Below the pieces are notes generated by a model. It was not told the origin of the DNA, searched no databases, and saw only the letters and a list, made by a program, of their open reading frames with translations. A program made the translations under genes and the position numbers. Below are positions 38,137 to 48,710 of a DNA stretch of 64,000 bases, in pieces. Source of the stretch: Methylobacterium mesophilicum SR1.6/6 (lineage in GTDB: Bacteria > Pseudomonadota > Alphaproteobacteria > Rhizobiales > Beijerinckiaceae); assembly GCF_000364445.2 (NCBI RefSeq), contig NZ_CP043538.1, forward strand, positions 3,355,612-3,419,611, in the 5' to 3' direction. Each line of letters opens with the position of its first letter. The stretch's first letter is position 1.

Positions 38137-38880
38137 GTGATCCTGTACCCGGCGATCGACCTGAAGGAGGGACGCTGCGTCCGCCTCATCCAGGGGGACA
38201 TGGCGCAGGCCAAGGTCTTCGGCGACGATCCGGCGGCGCAGGCCGCGATCTTCGAGGCGCAGGGCTTCTCCTGGCTTCATGTGGTCGATCTCGACGGCGC
38301 CTTCGCGGGCGCGCCGCGCAACGCCGAGGCGGTGGACGCGATCCTCGCCCGCGTCACGGTCCCGGTGCAGCTCGGCGGCGGCATCCGCGAGATGAAGACT
38401 CTCGAGGGCTGGCTCGCGAAGGGTGTGGCACGGGTGATCATCGGCACCGCGGCGGTGCGCGACCCGGGCTTCGTCCGGGAAGCCGCACGCAAGCATCCGG
38501 GCAAGATCGCCGTCGGCATCGACGCGAAAGACGGCCGCGTCGCCGTCGAGGGCTGGGCACAGACGTCCAGCATGACGGCGGAGGAGCTGGGCCGCCGATT
38601 TGAGGACGCGGGTGTGGCGGCGATCATCTACACCGACATCGCCCGTGACGGGATCCTCAAGGGCCTGAACGTCGAGATGACCCTGGCGCTGGCGCAGGCC
38701 GTACGCATCCCGGTGATCGCCTCCGGCGGCCTCGCGTCGATCGACGATGTGCACCGCCTGCTGCAGCCGGATTGCGCTCTCATCGCCGGCGCGATCACGG
38801 GACGAGCGCTCTATGACGGCCGCATCGATCCGGCCGCGGCACTGGCGGCGATCGCTGCGGCGCGCGGCCGTGCTTCGTGA
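38137..38880 (+). CDS. hisA: ProFAR isomerase (HisA)
   Basis: This encodes 247 residues from GTG at 38137; the family start is [12 protein letters not shown] and AAGGAC lies upstream, while the long frame before it is antisense-free overlap of hisH and unused. HisA is a TIM barrel that isomerises ProFAR in step four of the pathway. The general acid/base Asp8 (AIDLKEG) and the Asp in the second half (IGIDAKDG) are present, with phosphate-binding [10 protein letters not shown] near the end. Confidence 0.95.
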   Translation: MILYPAIDLKEGRCVRLIQGDMAQAKVFGDDPAAQAAIFEAQGFSWLHVVDLDGAFAGAPRNAEAVDAILARVTVPVQLGGGIREMKTLEGWLAKGVARVIIGTAAVRDPGFVREAARKHPGKIAVGIDAKDGRVAVEGWAQTSSMTAEELGRRFEDAGVAAIIYTDIARDGILKGLNVEMTLALAQAVRIPVIASGGLASIDDVHRLLQPDCALIAGAITGRALYDGRIDPAAALAAIAAARGRAS

Positions 38881-38920
38881 TAGACCGTCTGTGTCGGAGG
38901 CGCCGAAGTGGGAGGCTTCG

Positions 38921-39391
38921 ATGACGGCGTTGAAGACCCGGCCCGCATCGGCAGAAACGGCCTACACGAACGATTTCCATATCTGGACGCAGGAGCGGAG
39001 CGCGGGCCTGCGGTCGGTCGACCTCTCCGGCCCGGATCGCGGGAGCTTGGCTGATGAGATCGAGAGCTTGTTCAGGAGCCAGTTCGCCAGCGTGGTGAGC
39101 GCCTTGCGCGTCGTGCTGGTCCATATGCTGAAGTTCGACTTTCGACCCGTAAAGCGGACGCGAAGCTGGGCCATACCAATCGCGACCCATCGCGTCCTTA
39201 TCGCGAAGGAACTTGCTGAGAGCCCAGGATTGAAGGGGCGCCTCGCCGAAGCCGTGGCGAAGGCGTACCGGGTCGCCCGCCTCAAGGCAGCCAGGGAAAC
39301 GGGCTTCCTGGTGAAGCGCTTCCCAGCGGCCTGCCCATACACCTATCAGGACATCTTGGATCGCCCTATCGCGATCGATCCCGAAGCCTAA
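38921..39391 (+). CDS. DUF29 family protein between hisA and hisF
   Basis: This encodes 156 residues starting MTALKTRPASAET. DUF29 features are FHIWTQERSAGLRS near the start, LADEIESLFRSQFASVVSALRVVLVHMLK in the centre, and the C-terminal CPYTYQDILD. The family is abundant in cyanobacteria and Hyphomicrobiales, often in several copies and next to mobile DNA; its function is unknown. Its codon use has more A/T at third positions than hisA and hisF (for instance 39120-39200), suggesting later insertion between the two genes. The reading frame is intact. Confidence 0.85.
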   Translation: MTALKTRPASAETAYTNDFHIWTQERSAGLRSVDLSGPDRGSLADEIESLFRSQFASVVSALRVVLVHMLKFDFRPVKRTRSWAIPIATHRVLIAKELAESPGLKGRLAEAVAKAYRVARLKAARETGFLVKRFPAACPYTYQDILDRPIAIDPEA

Positions 39392-39409
39392 CCGAACCCC
39401 CGGGACGCC

Positions 39410-40213
39410 GTGCTCAAGACCCGCATCATTCCCTGCCTCGACGTGAAGGACGGGCGCGTCGTGAAGGGCGTCCGCTTCGAGGGCCTGCGCGATGCCGGCG
39501 ATCCCGTCGAGGCCGCCAAGGTCTACGACGCGGCCGGCGCCGACGAGTTGTGCTTCCTCGACATCACGGCGAGCCGGGAGGCCCGCGGCACGCTGCTCGA
39601 CATCGTCAGCCGCACCGCCGAGGCCTGCTTCATGCCGCTCACTGTGGGCGGCGGCGTCCGAACCGTCGAGGACGTGCGCGCCCTGCTGCTCGCCGGCGCC
39701 GACAAGGTCGCGATCAACACCGCCGCCGTGAAGGATCCGGATCTCGTGGCGCGGGCCGCGGAAAAATTCGGCGCTCAATGCATCGTCGTGGCGATAGACG
39801 CCAAGCGCGTGTCGCCGCCCGGAGCGCCCGCCGCCTGGGAAATCTTCACCCACGGCGGCCGCGATCCCACCGGAATCGACGCCGTGGCCTTCGCGCGGCT
39901 GGTTGCCGGTAAGGGGGCCGGCGAGTTGCTGGTCACATCCATGGACAAGGACGGGACCCGCTCCGGCTACGACCTCGCCTTGACGCGGGCGATCAGCGAT
40001 GCCGTGACGGTGCCGGTGATCGCGTCCGGCGGTGTTGGCGGCCTCGACGACCTCGTGGCCGGCGTGGCCGAGGGCGGGGCGAGCGCCGTCCTGGCAGCCT
40101 CCATCTTCCATTTCGGGCAGGCGAGCGTCGCCGAGGCGAAGGCGCACATGGCGGCCGCCGGTCTCGCTATACGTCTCGACGGTCCGGCTTCTTCGGCGAG
40201 GGCGCCTCAGTGA
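39410..40213 (+). CDS. hisF: Imidazole glycerol phosphate synthase cyclase subunit
   Basis: This encodes 267 residues, starting with GTG ([15 protein letters not shown]). HisF closes the imidazole ring using ammonia from HisH. Catalytic Asp11 and Asp130 (VVAIDAKR) are in place, and phosphate sites [10 protein letters not shown] and [10 protein letters not shown] are visible. The stop overlaps the start of the dihydroorotase-like gene (GTGA). hisE, usual downstream in related genomes, is not here. Confidence 0.96.
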   Translation: MLKTRIIPCLDVKDGRVVKGVRFEGLRDAGDPVEAAKVYDAAGADELCFLDITASREARGTLLDIVSRTAEACFMPLTVGGGVRTVEDVRALLLAGADKVAINTAAVKDPDLVARAAEKFGAQCIVVAIDAKRVSPPGAPAAWEIFTHGGRDPTGIDAVAFARLVAGKGAGELLVTSMDKDGTRSGYDLALTRAISDAVTVPVIASGGVGGLDDLVAGVAEGGASAVLAASIFHFGQASVAEAKAHMAAAGLAIRLDGPASSARAPQ

Positions 40214-41514
40214 GCAGCTATCTTCTGGCGAACGCAAACCTCCTCGATCCCGAGACCGGCCGCCAGACCGCCGGCGCGATTCTCGTGCAAGACGGCCGCA
40301 TCGCCGACATCGCCGCCGGACATGGTCCAGGCGCCCCGGCAGAGGCGGCGCGAATCGATTGTGCCGGGCATGTGCTGACGCCCGGTCTGATCGATATGCG
40401 GGCCTTCGTCGGCGAGCCGGGCGCCGAACACCGCGAGACCCTGGCCTCAGCGAGTGCCGCCGCCGCCGCGGGGGGCGTCACCACCCTGGTGTGCATGCCG
40501 GACACGAACCCGGTGATCGACGGACCAGCGATCGTCGACTTCGTGCTTCGGCGCGCCCGCGACACGGCGAGCGTCAACGTCCTGCCCGCCGCCGCCATCA
40601 CCAAGGGTCTGGCCGGCCGGGAGATGACCGAGTTTGGGTTGCTCAAGGAAGCCGGCGCGGTCGCCTTCACCGACGGGTTGCGGGCCGTGGCGAACGCGCA
40701 AGTTTTGCGTCGCGCGCTGACCTACGCTCGGGATTTCGATGCGCTGGTGATGCAGCACGTCGAGGAGGCAGAGCTCGTCGCCGAAGGCGTGATGAACGAG
40801 GGCGAACTCGCCTCGCGTCTCGGCTTGATGGGGATCCCCCGCGAGGCCGAGACCGTGATGCTTGAACGGGACATCCGCCTCGTGCGGCTGACAGGTGCCC
40901 GCTACCACGCGGCGATGATCTCCTGCGCTGATTCCGTCGAGATCGTCCGCCGGGCCAAGGAGGACGGCCTGCCCGTGACCTGTGGCGTCTCGGTCAACAA
41001 TCTCGTCCTCAACGAGAACGACATCGGCCATTACCGCACGTTCTGCCGGCTCTCGCCGCCCCTGCGCGACGAGGCCGACCGACAGGCCGTGGTGCGCGCA
41101 CTGGGCGAGGGCGTGATCGACGTCGTCGTCTCCGATCACAATCCGCAGGATGTTGAAACCAAGCGCCTGCCCTTCGCCGAAGCGGCGGATGGCGCCCTGG
41201 GGATCGAGACCCTGCTCGGCGCCGCCCTGCGCCTCGTCCATACCGGCGATCTCGCCCTGCCCAAACTGATCGCGGCGCTGACCGTCAATCCGGGCCGCAT
41301 CCTCGGTCGGAGCGCCGGGCGCCTCGTGGTCGGCGCCCCCGCCGACCTCATCCTGATCGATCCCGATCTGCCCTACGTGCTGGACAAGCGCCGGTTGAAG
41401 TCACGGTCAAAGAACTCGCCCTTCGACGAGGCGCGCCTGCAGGGGGCGGCCGTGTTAACGTTGGTCGGCGGCCGGATCGTTCACGCGACCGAAGACTATC
41501 CGGTGGCCGCCTGA
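40210..41514 (+). CDS. pyrC: Dihydroorotase-like protein lacking metal-site histidines
   Basis: This encodes 434 residues from a GTG overlapping hisF. It is in the dihydroorotase/amidohydrolase fold and is annotated as PyrC in most alphaproteobacteria. The N-terminal metal motif, normally DxHxHxR, reads [12 protein letters not shown], so both His ligands are missing; the later SDH motif is retained in [13 protein letters not shown]. It is therefore probably a non-catalytic partner of aspartate transcarbamoylase (PyrX type), with the active dihydroorotase elsewhere. Family landmarks are [22 protein letters not shown] and RSKNSPFDE. Overlap with plsY is ATGATG-like at the stop. Confidence 0.85.
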   Translation: MSSYLLANANLLDPETGRQTAGAILVQDGRIADIAAGHGPGAPAEAARIDCAGHVLTPGLIDMRAFVGEPGAEHRETLASASAAAAAGGVTTLVCMPDTNPVIDGPAIVDFVLRRARDTASVNVLPAAAITKGLAGREMTEFGLLKEAGAVAFTDGLRAVANAQVLRRALTYARDFDALVMQHVEEAELVAEGVMNEGELASRLGLMGIPREAETVMLERDIRLVRLTGARYHAAMISCADSVEIVRRAKEDGLPVTCGVSVNNLVLNENDIGHYRTFCRLSPPLRDEADRQAVVRALGEGVIDVVVSDHNPQDVETKRLPFAEAADGALGIETLLGAALRLVHTGDLALPKLIAALTVNPGRILGRSAGRLVVGAPADLILIDPDLPYVLDKRRLKSRSKNSPFDEARLQGAAVLTLVGGRIVHATEDYPVAA

Positions 41515-42116
41515 TGCCACCTGATCTCGTGACCCCGGCCGCGCTGGGCGGCCTCCTCCTCGGCTACGCCCTGGGCTCGATCCCATTCGGGTTGATCCTG
41601 ACGCGGTTCGCCGGGCTCGGTGATGTGCGGGCGATCGGCTCGGGCAACATTGGCGCCACCAACGTACTCCGGACAGGGCGGAAGGGCTTGGCCGCTGCAA
41701 CCCTGCTGGGCGACGCCCTCAAGGGGACCGCCGCAGTGCTGATCGCCCGGAATCTGGGCGAGGGCCCGGCGCTCGCCGCCGGTCTGGGAGCGTTCTTGGG
41801 CCACCTCTTCCCGATCTGGCTCGGATTCAAGGGCGGCAAGGGCGTTGCGACGTTTATCGGTGTCCTCCTCGCCTTCAGCCCGCCCGCGCTGGGCATCTTC
41901 GCCGCGATCTGGCTCGGCCTCGCCTTCGCTCTCAAGTATTCGTCGCTCGCGGCGTTGGCGGCGTCCGCGGTGACACCCGTGATCTTGTGGGCTGTCGGCG
42001 CGCCGGCCCAAGCTTTGCTGTTTCTCATCTTGGGCATGCTGCTATGGTGGAAGCACGCGCCCAACATTCGCCGACTCGCGGCCGGCACGGAGGGGCGCAT
42101 CGGCCAGAAAGGCTGA
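41514..42116 (+). CDS. plsY: Glycerol-3-phosphate acyltransferase PlsY
   Basis: This encodes 200 residues, an inner-membrane enzyme that transfers acyl groups from acyl-phosphate to glycerol 3-phosphate at the start of phospholipid synthesis. The three motifs are visible: GSIPFGLI and [17 protein letters not shown], then [21 protein letters not shown], then the [13 protein letters not shown] region. Five to seven helices are predicted. The ATG overlaps the stop of the previous gene by one base. Confidence 0.95.
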   Translation: MPPDLVTPAALGGLLLGYALGSIPFGLILTRFAGLGDVRAIGSGNIGATNVLRTGRKGLAAATLLGDALKGTAAVLIARNLGEGPALAAGLGAFLGHLFPIWLGFKGGKGVATFIGVLLAFSPPALGIFAAIWLGLAFALKYSSLAALAASAVTPVILWAVGAPAQALLFLILGMLLWWKHAPNIRRLAAGTEGRIGQKG

Positions 42117-42143
42117 GCGCGCGACGCGCACCGTGGGGGATGC

Positions 42144-43358
42144 ATGCAGCTCACCGATGCGCAGCGGATCGAATGGCTGCGTCTGATCCGGACCGAGGGT
42201 GTCGGCCCCCGCACCTTCCGCGCCCTCGTCAATCGCTTCGGCGGCGCCTCCACGGCCCTCGACGCGCTTCCGGACCTCACCCGCCGCCAGGGCCGGCGCA
42301 TCGCGCCACCGAGCCGGGCACAGGCCGAGGACGAGATCGCGGCCCTTGGCCGTCTGGGTGGCCGGTTCATCGCCTCCGGCGAGGCGGATTATCCCCGGCT
42401 GCTCCAGCGCACCGACGCCGCCCCTCCGCTCCTGGCGCTCCGCGGCGCGCCGATCCTGAGCCAGCCCGCCGTCGCATTGGTGGGCTCGCGTAACGCCTCG
42501 ACTGCCGGGCTTGCCTTCACGGAGCGCCTGAGCCGCGGACTCGGCGAGGCCGGCCTCGTCGTCGTCTCGGGCCTCGCCCGGGGCATCGACGTGCGGGCCC
42601 ACAGGGCGAGCCTGCAGACCGGGACCGTCGCGGTGATGGCCGGCGGCCAGGACCGGATCTACCCGGCGAGCCATGCGACGCTGGTCGAGGCGATCCTGGC
42701 GGAGGGCGGCGCGGTGCTCGCTGAAATGCCGATGGGATGGGAACCGCGCGGACGCGACTTTCCCCGGCGCAACCGCATCATCTCGGGCCTCGCCTACGGC
42801 ACCGTCGTCGTAGAGGCAGCGCGGCGCTCCGGCTCGCTCATCACGGCACGCTTCGCCCTGGAGCAGAACCGGGAGGTCTTCGCGGTGCCGGGTTCGCCGC
42901 TCGATCCCCGGGCAGAGGGTACCAACGACCTGATCCGACAGGGCGCCACCCTCGTTTCGGACGTGTCCCACGTCCTGGACGTCCTCGGCCCGATCATCGA
43001 GGGCGGCCCGGATGCAGAGGTGGCGCCCGCCCGCGGCGGCCCGGATCTCGCAGAGCAGCCGGACTTCTGGGACGAGATCGACCTCGACGCCTACGCCGCG
43101 GCCCCATGCAACCTGCCGGACCTCTTCAGTCGAGGCCCGACCGGCGTATACGACGAGCCTGAGGACGATCCGTCCGAACCCTTCGATCCCCGCGCGCGGA
43201 TCGTCGCTCTCTTGAGCCCCAGCCCAGTCGGCACCGACGACTTGGCGCGGAGCGCGGGGGTCGGGGCGAGGGTGGTGCAGACCGTCCTGCTGGAGCTGGA
43301 ACTGGACGGCCGGATCGAACGCCACGCCAGTGGCACGGTCTCGCTCGTCAGCCGCTGA
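42144..43358 (+). CDS. dprA: DNA-processing protein DprA
   Basis: This encodes 404 residues. DprA loads RecA on incoming single strands in natural transformation and is widely conserved. The Rossmann-like core has [26 protein letters not shown] and [15 protein letters not shown], with [27 protein letters not shown] toward its end. A C-terminal winged-helix (residues about 350-404, [13 protein letters not shown] region) follows. Its 3' end overlaps ruvX by 11 bases on the other strand. Confidence 0.95.
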   Translation: MQLTDAQRIEWLRLIRTEGVGPRTFRALVNRFGGASTALDALPDLTRRQGRRIAPPSRAQAEDEIAALGRLGGRFIASGEADYPRLLQRTDAAPPLLALRGAPILSQPAVALVGSRNASTAGLAFTERLSRGLGEAGLVVVSGLARGIDVRAHRASLQTGTVAVMAGGQDRIYPASHATLVEAILAEGGAVLAEMPMGWEPRGRDFPRRNRIISGLAYGTVVVEAARRSGSLITARFALEQNREVFAVPGSPLDPRAEGTNDLIRQGATLVSDVSHVLDVLGPIIEGGPDAEVAPARGGPDLAEQPDFWDEIDLDAYAAAPCNLPDLFSRGPTGVYDEPEDDPSEPFDPRARIVALLSPSPVGTDDLARSAGVGARVVQTVLLELELDGRIERHASGTVSLVSR

Positions 43359-43848
43359 TTGGATCCTCCGCAGCGTCTGCGTCGGCCAGGTTGCGCATCA
43401 CGTCGAGACAGCCTTGAAGTATGTAGGCGGCGGCGAGCTTGTCGACCAACTCGCCGCGGCGGGCTCGCGAGGCGTCGGCCTCGATCAGCGCCCGGGTGAC
43501 CACGGCGGTCGACAGGCGTTCGTCGAAGAAGACGTGGGGCAGCGGCAGGATCGGCGCGAGGTTGCGCATGAAGGCGCGGGTCGATTGCACCCGGGGCCCC
43601 TCGCTGCCGTCCATGTTCAGCGGCAGGCCGACGACGAGGCCGCCCACGGCGTGCTGCCGGCACAGGGCGGCGAGCCGCTGCGCGTCCGGTGTGAACTTCA
43701 CCCGTCGGATCGTCTCCAGCGGCGTCGCGATCTGGCGGCCCAGGTCGGACAGGGCGAGCCCGATCGTCTTGGTGCCGAGGTCGATGCCGATCAGCCGTGC
43801 CCCGCCCTGAGATGCGGCCGCGAACGCACGGATCGCGTCGTGGTTCAT
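43348..43848 (-). CDS. ruvX: Putative pre-16S rRNA nuclease / RuvX (YqgF)
   Basis: This encodes 166 residues in the RNase H-like YqgF family. It starts MNHDAIRAF; the first catalytic Asp is in [15 protein letters not shown], and [19 protein letters not shown] and [13 protein letters not shown] are typical later motifs. E. coli YqgF matures the 5' end of 16S rRNA. It is downstream of and overlaps the SMI1/KNR4 gene by four bases, so the two are coupled. Confidence 0.92.
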   Translation of the reverse strand: MNHDAIRAFAAASQGGARLIGIDLGTKTIGLALSDLGRQIATPLETIRRVKFTPDAQRLAALCRQHAVGGLVVGLPLNMDGSEGPRVQSTRAFMRNLAPILPLPHVFFDERLSTAVVTRALIEADASRARRGELVDKLAAAYILQGCLDVMRNLADADAAEDPISG

Positions 43849-44435
43849 GGTGCCGCCTGCGCGCTTCGGGCCAGGGTCGCTTCGGAGAAGCCCTCGAACC
43901 GGGCAGGGAGCGGTTCCTGGCCGGGTCCGAGGACCAGGGCAGCCGCCGGGCCGATGACCCGCGCGAAGAAGTCAAAAAGGCTCTCGCCGCCGAACAGGAC
44001 CGTCACGAGGTCGGGCGCGAGCAGCCAGATGTCGTACTCCTCGCCACCGCCCGACACATCCCAAAACAGGAAGCTGCCATCGTCGCCCGCGGCGAAGAAG
44101 CAAGCGCGCTCGACCACGCTCGGATCGTCGCCCGCGACATCGAAGCGGTGAGGCTCCGACCCGTCCTCCAGCATCTGCACGGCGGCGCCAACGCTGTGGG
44201 CAATGAGACCGGCTTGGCTCAGCAGATCGCTGGCCTCGAACGGAACCGGGACGGCGATCCTGAACCGTTCGGCCGCCAAGCCGACGCCGCAGGTTCGACA
44301 GAAGGCCCGATAGGAGGCCGGCAGCGCGAAGCCCAATTCCGCCGCCGCGCGGTCGAGGGCTGCGGCGTCGGCCGTCAGACCCGGCGTCAGACTGAGAAAC
44401 AGCCGCTCCCACATCGCTTCCGCCCCGCCATCCAC
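43845..44435 (-). CDS. SMI1/KNR4 family protein
   Basis: This encodes 196 residues. The fold is recognised from [16 protein letters not shown] near residue 45, [15 protein letters not shown] near 120 and the FDFFARVI ending, with the acidic and aromatic pattern of SMI1/KNR4. In bacteria such proteins are often immunity proteins against secreted toxins, but solo genes also exist. No toxin gene is next to it. It overlaps ruvX by four bases. Confidence 0.8.
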   Translation of the reverse strand: MDGGAEAMWERLFLSLTPGLTADAAALDRAAAELGFALPASYRAFCRTCGVGLAAERFRIAVPVPFEASDLLSQAGLIAHSVGAAVQMLEDGSEPHRFDVAGDDPSVVERACFFAAGDDGSFLFWDVSGGGEEYDIWLLAPDLVTVLFGGESLFDFFARVIGPAAALVLGPGQEPLPARFEGFSEATLARSAQAAP

Positions 44436-44531
44436 AGCCTTAACCCTCTCCGTAGATCACCCCGGCTGCGCGCGGAGCCGTTCACCAATAGGTAGGTTAA
44501 CGCATCGTTAACCCACACCCCGGGTACCGCC

Positions 44532-44726
44532 TTGTCGACGACCGGCCCGCTCAATCGCTCCGCTCCGGCTCCGCGCCGCCACGCGCTCACGCGCAAGCAC
44601 TGCTGGATGCTGCTGCTCGCCTTCGAGATCCTTGTTGCCGGCTTCACACAATCCCTGGTGCGGCCAGCACGGCAGGCCGGGATCAGCATCGAGATCTCGG
44701 TGACGCCGAACCACGTCGTGACCTGA
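44532..44726 (+). CDS. Possible small membrane protein
   Basis: This frame of 64 codons from a TTG has very strong G/C bias at third positions, as real genes do here. It would give a basic N terminus (PRRHALTRKHC) then a hydrophobic helix (WMLLLAFEILVAG) and a short tail ending EISVTPNHVVT. The start is uncertain and no good ribosome site is seen. It lies in the 453-base gap between the SMI1/KNR4 gene and gatC, which otherwise holds no clear gene. Confidence 0.4.
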   Translation: MSTTGPLNRSAPAPRRHALTRKHCWMLLLAFEILVAGFTQSLVRPARQAGISIEISVTPNHVVT

Positions 44727-44888
44727 ACGACGTCTCGGCGCAACGGCTCCGGCATCGGTCGGCTTTGTCCCGACGATTTAGGGAGCGCCAAGCCTTTGCG
44801 GCGTGGCGCGTTGCGGCGCGTCGAAACCCGATGCTATAGCCCGATCGATCTCGGGAGGCTGCTCCCGATCTGGATTGAACGGGACGGC

Positions 44889-45176
44889 ATGTCGGTCGAC
44901 GAGAAGACGGTTCGGCGCATCGCGCATCTGGCGCGGATCGCAGTCACCGACGACGAGGTCGGACCGCTTCAGGGCGAGCTCAACGCCATCCTCGCCTTCG
45001 TCGAGCAACTCAGCACCGTTGATGTCTCCGGGGTCGAGCCGATGACCTCGGTCACCCCGATGGCGATGAAGAAGCGCGAGGACGTGGTCACGGAGGGCGG
45101 CCGCGCCGCCGACGTGGTGGCCAACGCCCCCGAGACCGAGGACAACTACTTCCTCGTCCCGAAGGTGGTCGAGTAG
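44889..45176 (+). CDS. gatC: Asp/Glu-tRNA amidotransferase subunit C
   Basis: This encodes 95 residues from the ATG at 44889 ([17 protein letters not shown]); the open frame before it lacks the family. GatC stabilises GatAB, which makes Gln-tRNA and Asn-tRNA by transamidation. The motif [22 protein letters not shown] is typical, as is the ending [10 protein letters not shown]. gatA starts 63 bases after its stop. Confidence 0.95.
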   Translation: MSVDEKTVRRIAHLARIAVTDDEVGPLQGELNAILAFVEQLSTVDVSGVEPMTSVTPMAMKKREDVVTEGGRAADVVANAPETEDNYFLVPKVVE

Positions 45177-45239
45177 CCCTTGCGGGCTGAATTTTCCGGG
45201 CCGGATCTTTGGCGAGCAGGCGCGACGACGCGCGGGGAC

Positions 45240-46727
45240 GTGAACAGCGTGAATCCGAACGAACTCACCCTGGCCGAGGCGCGCGACGCTCTGAAGGCGA
45301 AGCGGATCTCGGCCCGCGAGCTGTTGCAGGCTCACCTCGACGCGATGGGCAAGGCCCGCGCGCTGAACGCCTACCTGTTGGAGACGCCGGACCACGCCCT
45401 GCAGATGGCTGAGGCCTCGGACCAGAAGATCGCCGCCGGCGCGGCACGGCCGCTGGAGGGCATCCCCCTCGGGATCAAGGATCTCTTCTGCACCGACGGC
45501 GTGACCACCACGGCGGGCTCGAAGATCCTGGAAACCTTCGAGCCGCATTACGAATCGGCGGTCTCGGCCAACCTGTGGCGCGACGGCGCCGTGATGCTCG
45601 GCAAGCTCAACCTCGACGAATTCGCCATGGGCTCGTCCAACGAGACCAGCGCCTTCGGCAACGTGGTCTCTCCCTGGCGCCGCAAGGGGTCTGACGCGCC
45701 GCTGGTGCCCGGCGGCTCGTCGGGAGGCTCGGCCGCCGCCGTTGCGGCGCGGCTCTGCCTCGGCGCCACCGCAACCGATACCGGCGGTTCTATCCGCCAG
45801 CCTGCCGCCTTCACCGGGACGGTCGGGATCAAGCCGACCTACGGGCGCTGCTCCCGCTGGGGGACGGTGGCATTTGCCTCCTCCCTCGATCAGGCGGGCC
45901 CGATTGCCCGCACGGTCCGCGACTGCGCGATCCTGCTCGGCTCCATGGCCGGCCCCGATCCGCGCGACACGACCTGCGCCGACCTCGCGGTGCCGAATTT
46001 CGAGGCCGCGGTGTCGCGCGGCGTCAAGGGCCTGACCATCGGGATCCCGAAGGAGTACCGGGTCGACGGCATGCCGGCCGAGATCCAGAAGCTCTGGGAC
46101 GAGGGCGCCGCATGGCTCAAGGCGGCCGGCGCGACCCTCAAGGACATCTCGCTGCCGCACACGTCCTACGCGCTGCCGGCTTACTACATCGTCGCCCCGG
46201 CCGAGGCCTCCTCGAACCTCGCCCGCTACGACGGCGTGCGCTACGGCCTGCGCGTCCCGGGCAAGGACATCGCCGGGATGTACGAGAACACCCGCGCGGC
46301 CGGGTTCGGCCGCGAGGTGAAGCGCCGGATCATGATCGGCACCTACGTGCTGTCGGCCGGCTATTACGACGCCTACTACGTCCGCGCGCAGAAGATCCGC
46401 ACGCTGATCAAGCGCGACTTCGAGGTCGCCTACGCCGACGGCGTCGATGCGATCCTCACCCCTGCCACCCCGTCGGCCGCCTTCGGCATCGGCGAGAAGG
46501 CCTCGGCCGACCCGGTGGAGATGTACCTCAACGACGTGTTCACCGTGACGGTGAACATGGCCGGGCTGCCGGGCATCGCCGTGCCGGCGGGGCTCGACGC
46601 CCAAGGGTTGCCCCTCGGGCTGCAGCTCATCGGCCGGCCCTTCGACGAGGAGACGCTGTTCGCGGTGGCCCAGGTCATTGAGGACGCGGCCGGCCGGACC
46701 GTCCTCCCAGAGCCCTGGTGGGCATGA
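45240..46727 (+). CDS. gatA: Asp/Glu-tRNA amidotransferase subunit A
   Basis: This encodes 495 residues. It is the amidase that releases ammonia from glutamine. I chose GTG at 45240 ([18 protein letters not shown]), with GTG at 45249 nearly as likely; upstream extension is not family-like. The Ser-cisSer-Lys triad is Lys80 in GIKDLF, Ser160 in PGGSSGGS and Ser184 in TGGSIRQPA. It is full length. The next membrane gene overlaps the stop (ATGA). Confidence 0.95.
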   Translation: MNSVNPNELTLAEARDALKAKRISARELLQAHLDAMGKARALNAYLLETPDHALQMAEASDQKIAAGAARPLEGIPLGIKDLFCTDGVTTTAGSKILETFEPHYESAVSANLWRDGAVMLGKLNLDEFAMGSSNETSAFGNVVSPWRRKGSDAPLVPGGSSGGSAAAVAARLCLGATATDTGGSIRQPAAFTGTVGIKPTYGRCSRWGTVAFASSLDQAGPIARTVRDCAILLGSMAGPDPRDTTCADLAVPNFEAAVSRGVKGLTIGIPKEYRVDGMPAEIQKLWDEGAAWLKAAGATLKDISLPHTSYALPAYYIVAPAEASSNLARYDGVRYGLRVPGKDIAGMYENTRAAGFGREVKRRIMIGTYVLSAGYYDAYYVRAQKIRTLIKRDFEVAYADGVDAILTPATPSAAFGIGEKASADPVEMYLNDVFTVTVNMAGLPGIAVPAGLDAQGLPLGLQLIGRPFDEETLFAVAQVIEDAAGRTVLPEPWWA

Positions 46728-47023
46728 CCGTTCCCTTCTACCCCTGGACCGTCTGGATCTGGGCCGGGTTCGACCCGGCGCTGATCGTCGTGGCCGTCTA
46801 TCTCGGCTGGACCGCCAGCCAGTTCGGCAAGCTGTTCATCGCGGCGATCGCGGCGTTCGCCTTCTCCGTGCTGTTCTCCTACGCGGTGAGCGCGGCCGGC
46901 ATCCCTTGGCCGGCGCCCATCACCCATGACGGGCCGACTTTCTTCCCGGTCCGCGCCGTCGCGGCACTGCTCTGGGCAATCGCCGGCTACGGCGCACGCC
47001 GGGCCGTGGGACGCCGCGCTTGA
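46724..47023 (+). CDS. Small membrane protein between gatA and gatB
   Basis: This encodes 99 residues with three membrane helices ([55 protein letters not shown]). The ATG at 46724 overlaps the gatA stop by four bases, arguing for translational coupling. No known domain is seen. Its insertion between gatA and gatB is not part of the standard gat operon; it may be lineage-specific. Confidence 0.65.
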   Translation: MTVPFYPWTVWIWAGFDPALIVVAVYLGWTASQFGKLFIAAIAAFAFSVLFSYAVSAAGIPWPAPITHDGPTFFPVRAVAALLWAIAGYGARRAVGRRA

Positions 47024-47066
47024 TCTTTTCGCGAAGCGGCCCGTAAGTGGCCGGACACAATCAGCT

Positions 47067-47203
47067 CCCACCCGCGACCTCATCCTGAGGCGCTGGAGCG
47101 CAGCGGAGGCCTCGAAGGAGCCCTCCAGCCGGTCGCGCGATCCCTGGAGCCCTCCTTTGAGGCCCGCCGGCGTGGGCACCTCGGGATGAGGTTGCGGGTG
47201 GGA
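47067..47203. repeat. Intergenic inverted repeat, family B
   Basis: The left arm CCCACCCGCGACCTCATCC and the right arm GGATGAGGTTGCGGGTGGG are near-perfect inverted complements, with a second inner pair around CTGGAG and TCGAAGGAG. It sits 34 bases upstream of gatB. It belongs to a repeat type common between genes in Hyphomicrobiales; a partial relative is at 35221. Confidence 0.7.
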
Positions 47204-47237
47204 GATACCCGCCAAGCTCATCTCGGCCCAAACGACC

Positions 47238-48710
47238 ATGAACGCACCCGTCGACCCCAAGAAGCTGATCAAGGGCGGCCTCCACGACTGGGAGGTGATC
47301 GTCGGCATGGAGATCCACGCCCAGGTTGCCAGCCGGGCGAAGCTGTTCTCCGGAGCTTCGACCGAGTTCGGCGGTGAGCCGAACGATCACGTCTCGCTCG
47401 TCGATGCCGCGATGCCCGGCATGCTGCCGGTGATCAATGCCGAGTGCGTGGCCCAGGCCGTCCGCACCGGCCTCGGCCTCAAGGCCAGGATCAACCTGCG
47501 CTCGGTGTTCGACCGGAAGAACTACTTCTACCCGGACCTACCGCAGGGCTATCAGATCTCACAGTACAAGGACCCGATCGTCGGCGAAGGCGAGGTGCTG
47601 GTCGACATGGCCGACGGCTCGTCGATTACTGTCGGCATCGAGCGCCTGCATCTGGAGCAGGATGCCGGGAAGTCGCTGCACGACCAGGACCCAACCCGCA
47701 GCTTCGTCGACCTCAACCGCTCGGGCGTGGCGCTGATGGAGATCGTCTCGCGGCCTGACCTGCGCTCCTCCGAGGAAGCGAAGGCCTACGTGACCAAGCT
47801 GCGCACGATCCTGCGCTATCTCGGCACCTGCGACGGCGACATGGAGAAGGGCAGCCTTCGTGCTGACGTGAACGTCTCCGTGCGCCGCCCCGGCGAACCG
47901 CTGGGCACGCGTTGCGAGATCAAGAACGTCAACTCGATCCGCTTCATCGGGCAGGCGATCGAGACTGAAGCCCGGCGCCAGATCGCGATTTTGGAGGATG
48001 GCGGCACGATCGAGCAGGAGACCCGCCTGTTCGACCCGAACAAGGGCGAGACGCGCTCGATGCGCTCCAAGGAGGAAGCCCACGATTACCGCTACTTCCC
48101 CGATCCGGACCTATTGCCGCTGGAGTTCGATCAGGCCTTCGTCGACGCGCTCGCCGGAGAGCTGCCGGAACTGCCGGACGCCAAGAAGGCGCGATTCGTC
48201 GCCGATTACGGGCTGTCGCCCTACGATGCCGGCGTGCTGGTCGCCGAGCGTGCGTCCGCCGACTATTACGAGGCGGTGGCGAAGGGCCGGGACGGCAAGG
48301 CCGCAGCCAACTGGGTGATCAACGAGCTGTTCGGGCGCCTCAACAAGGAAGGACTATCCATCGAGGCCACGCCGGTCTCAGCCCAGCAGCTCGGCGCAAT
48401 CGTCGACCTGATCGGCGAGGGCGTGATCTCCGGCAAGATCGCCAAGGACCTGTTCGAGATCGTCTGGACGGAGGGTGGCGACCCGCGCGCCGTCGTCGAG
48501 AGCCGCGGGATGAAGCAGGTGACCGACACGGGCGCCATCGAGGCGGCCGTGGACCAGATCATAGCGGCCAATCCCGACAAGGTCGCTCAGGCCAAGGAGA
48601 AGCCGACGCTGCTCGGCTGGTTCGTCGGCCAGACCATGAAGGCGACCGGCGGCAAGGCGAACCCAGCCGCGGTGAACGCGCTCTTGAAGGCGAAGCTCGG
48701 GATCGATTGA
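47238..48710 (+). CDS. gatB: Asp/Glu-tRNA amidotransferase subunit B
   Basis: This encodes 490 residues, full length. GatB binds the mischarged tRNA and carries the ammonia channel to the acyl site. Motifs are [22 protein letters not shown], the metal-site region [43 protein letters not shown], the middle [13 protein letters not shown] and the C-terminal helical YqeY-like tail ending [13 protein letters not shown]. It follows the family B repeat, so it probably has its own promoter or is read through from gatA. Confidence 0.97.
   Translation: MNAPVDPKKLIKGGLHDWEVIVGMEIHAQVASRAKLFSGASTEFGGEPNDHVSLVDAAMPGMLPVINAECVAQAVRTGLGLKARINLRSVFDRKNYFYPDLPQGYQISQYKDPIVGEGEVLVDMADGSSITVGIERLHLEQDAGKSLHDQDPTRSFVDLNRSGVALMEIVSRPDLRSSEEAKAYVTKLRTILRYLGTCDGDMEKGSLRADVNVSVRRPGEPLGTRCEIKNVNSIRFIGQAIETEARRQIAILEDGGTIEQETRLFDPNKGETRSMRSKEEAHDYRYFPDPDLLPLEFDQAFVDALAGELPELPDAKKARFVADYGLSPYDAGVLVAERASADYYEAVAKGRDGKAAANWVINELFGRLNKEGLSIEATPVSAQQLGAIVDLIGEGVISGKIAKDLFEIVWTEGGDPRAVVESRGMKQVTDTGAIEAAVDQIIAANPDKVAQAKEKPTLLGWFVGQTMKATGGKANPAAVNALLKAKLGID

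Noticed and set aside
44778..46604. 608-residue minus-strand open frame opposite gatC and gatA
   Set aside because: Composition bias only; the plus strand carries the amidase triad of GatA.
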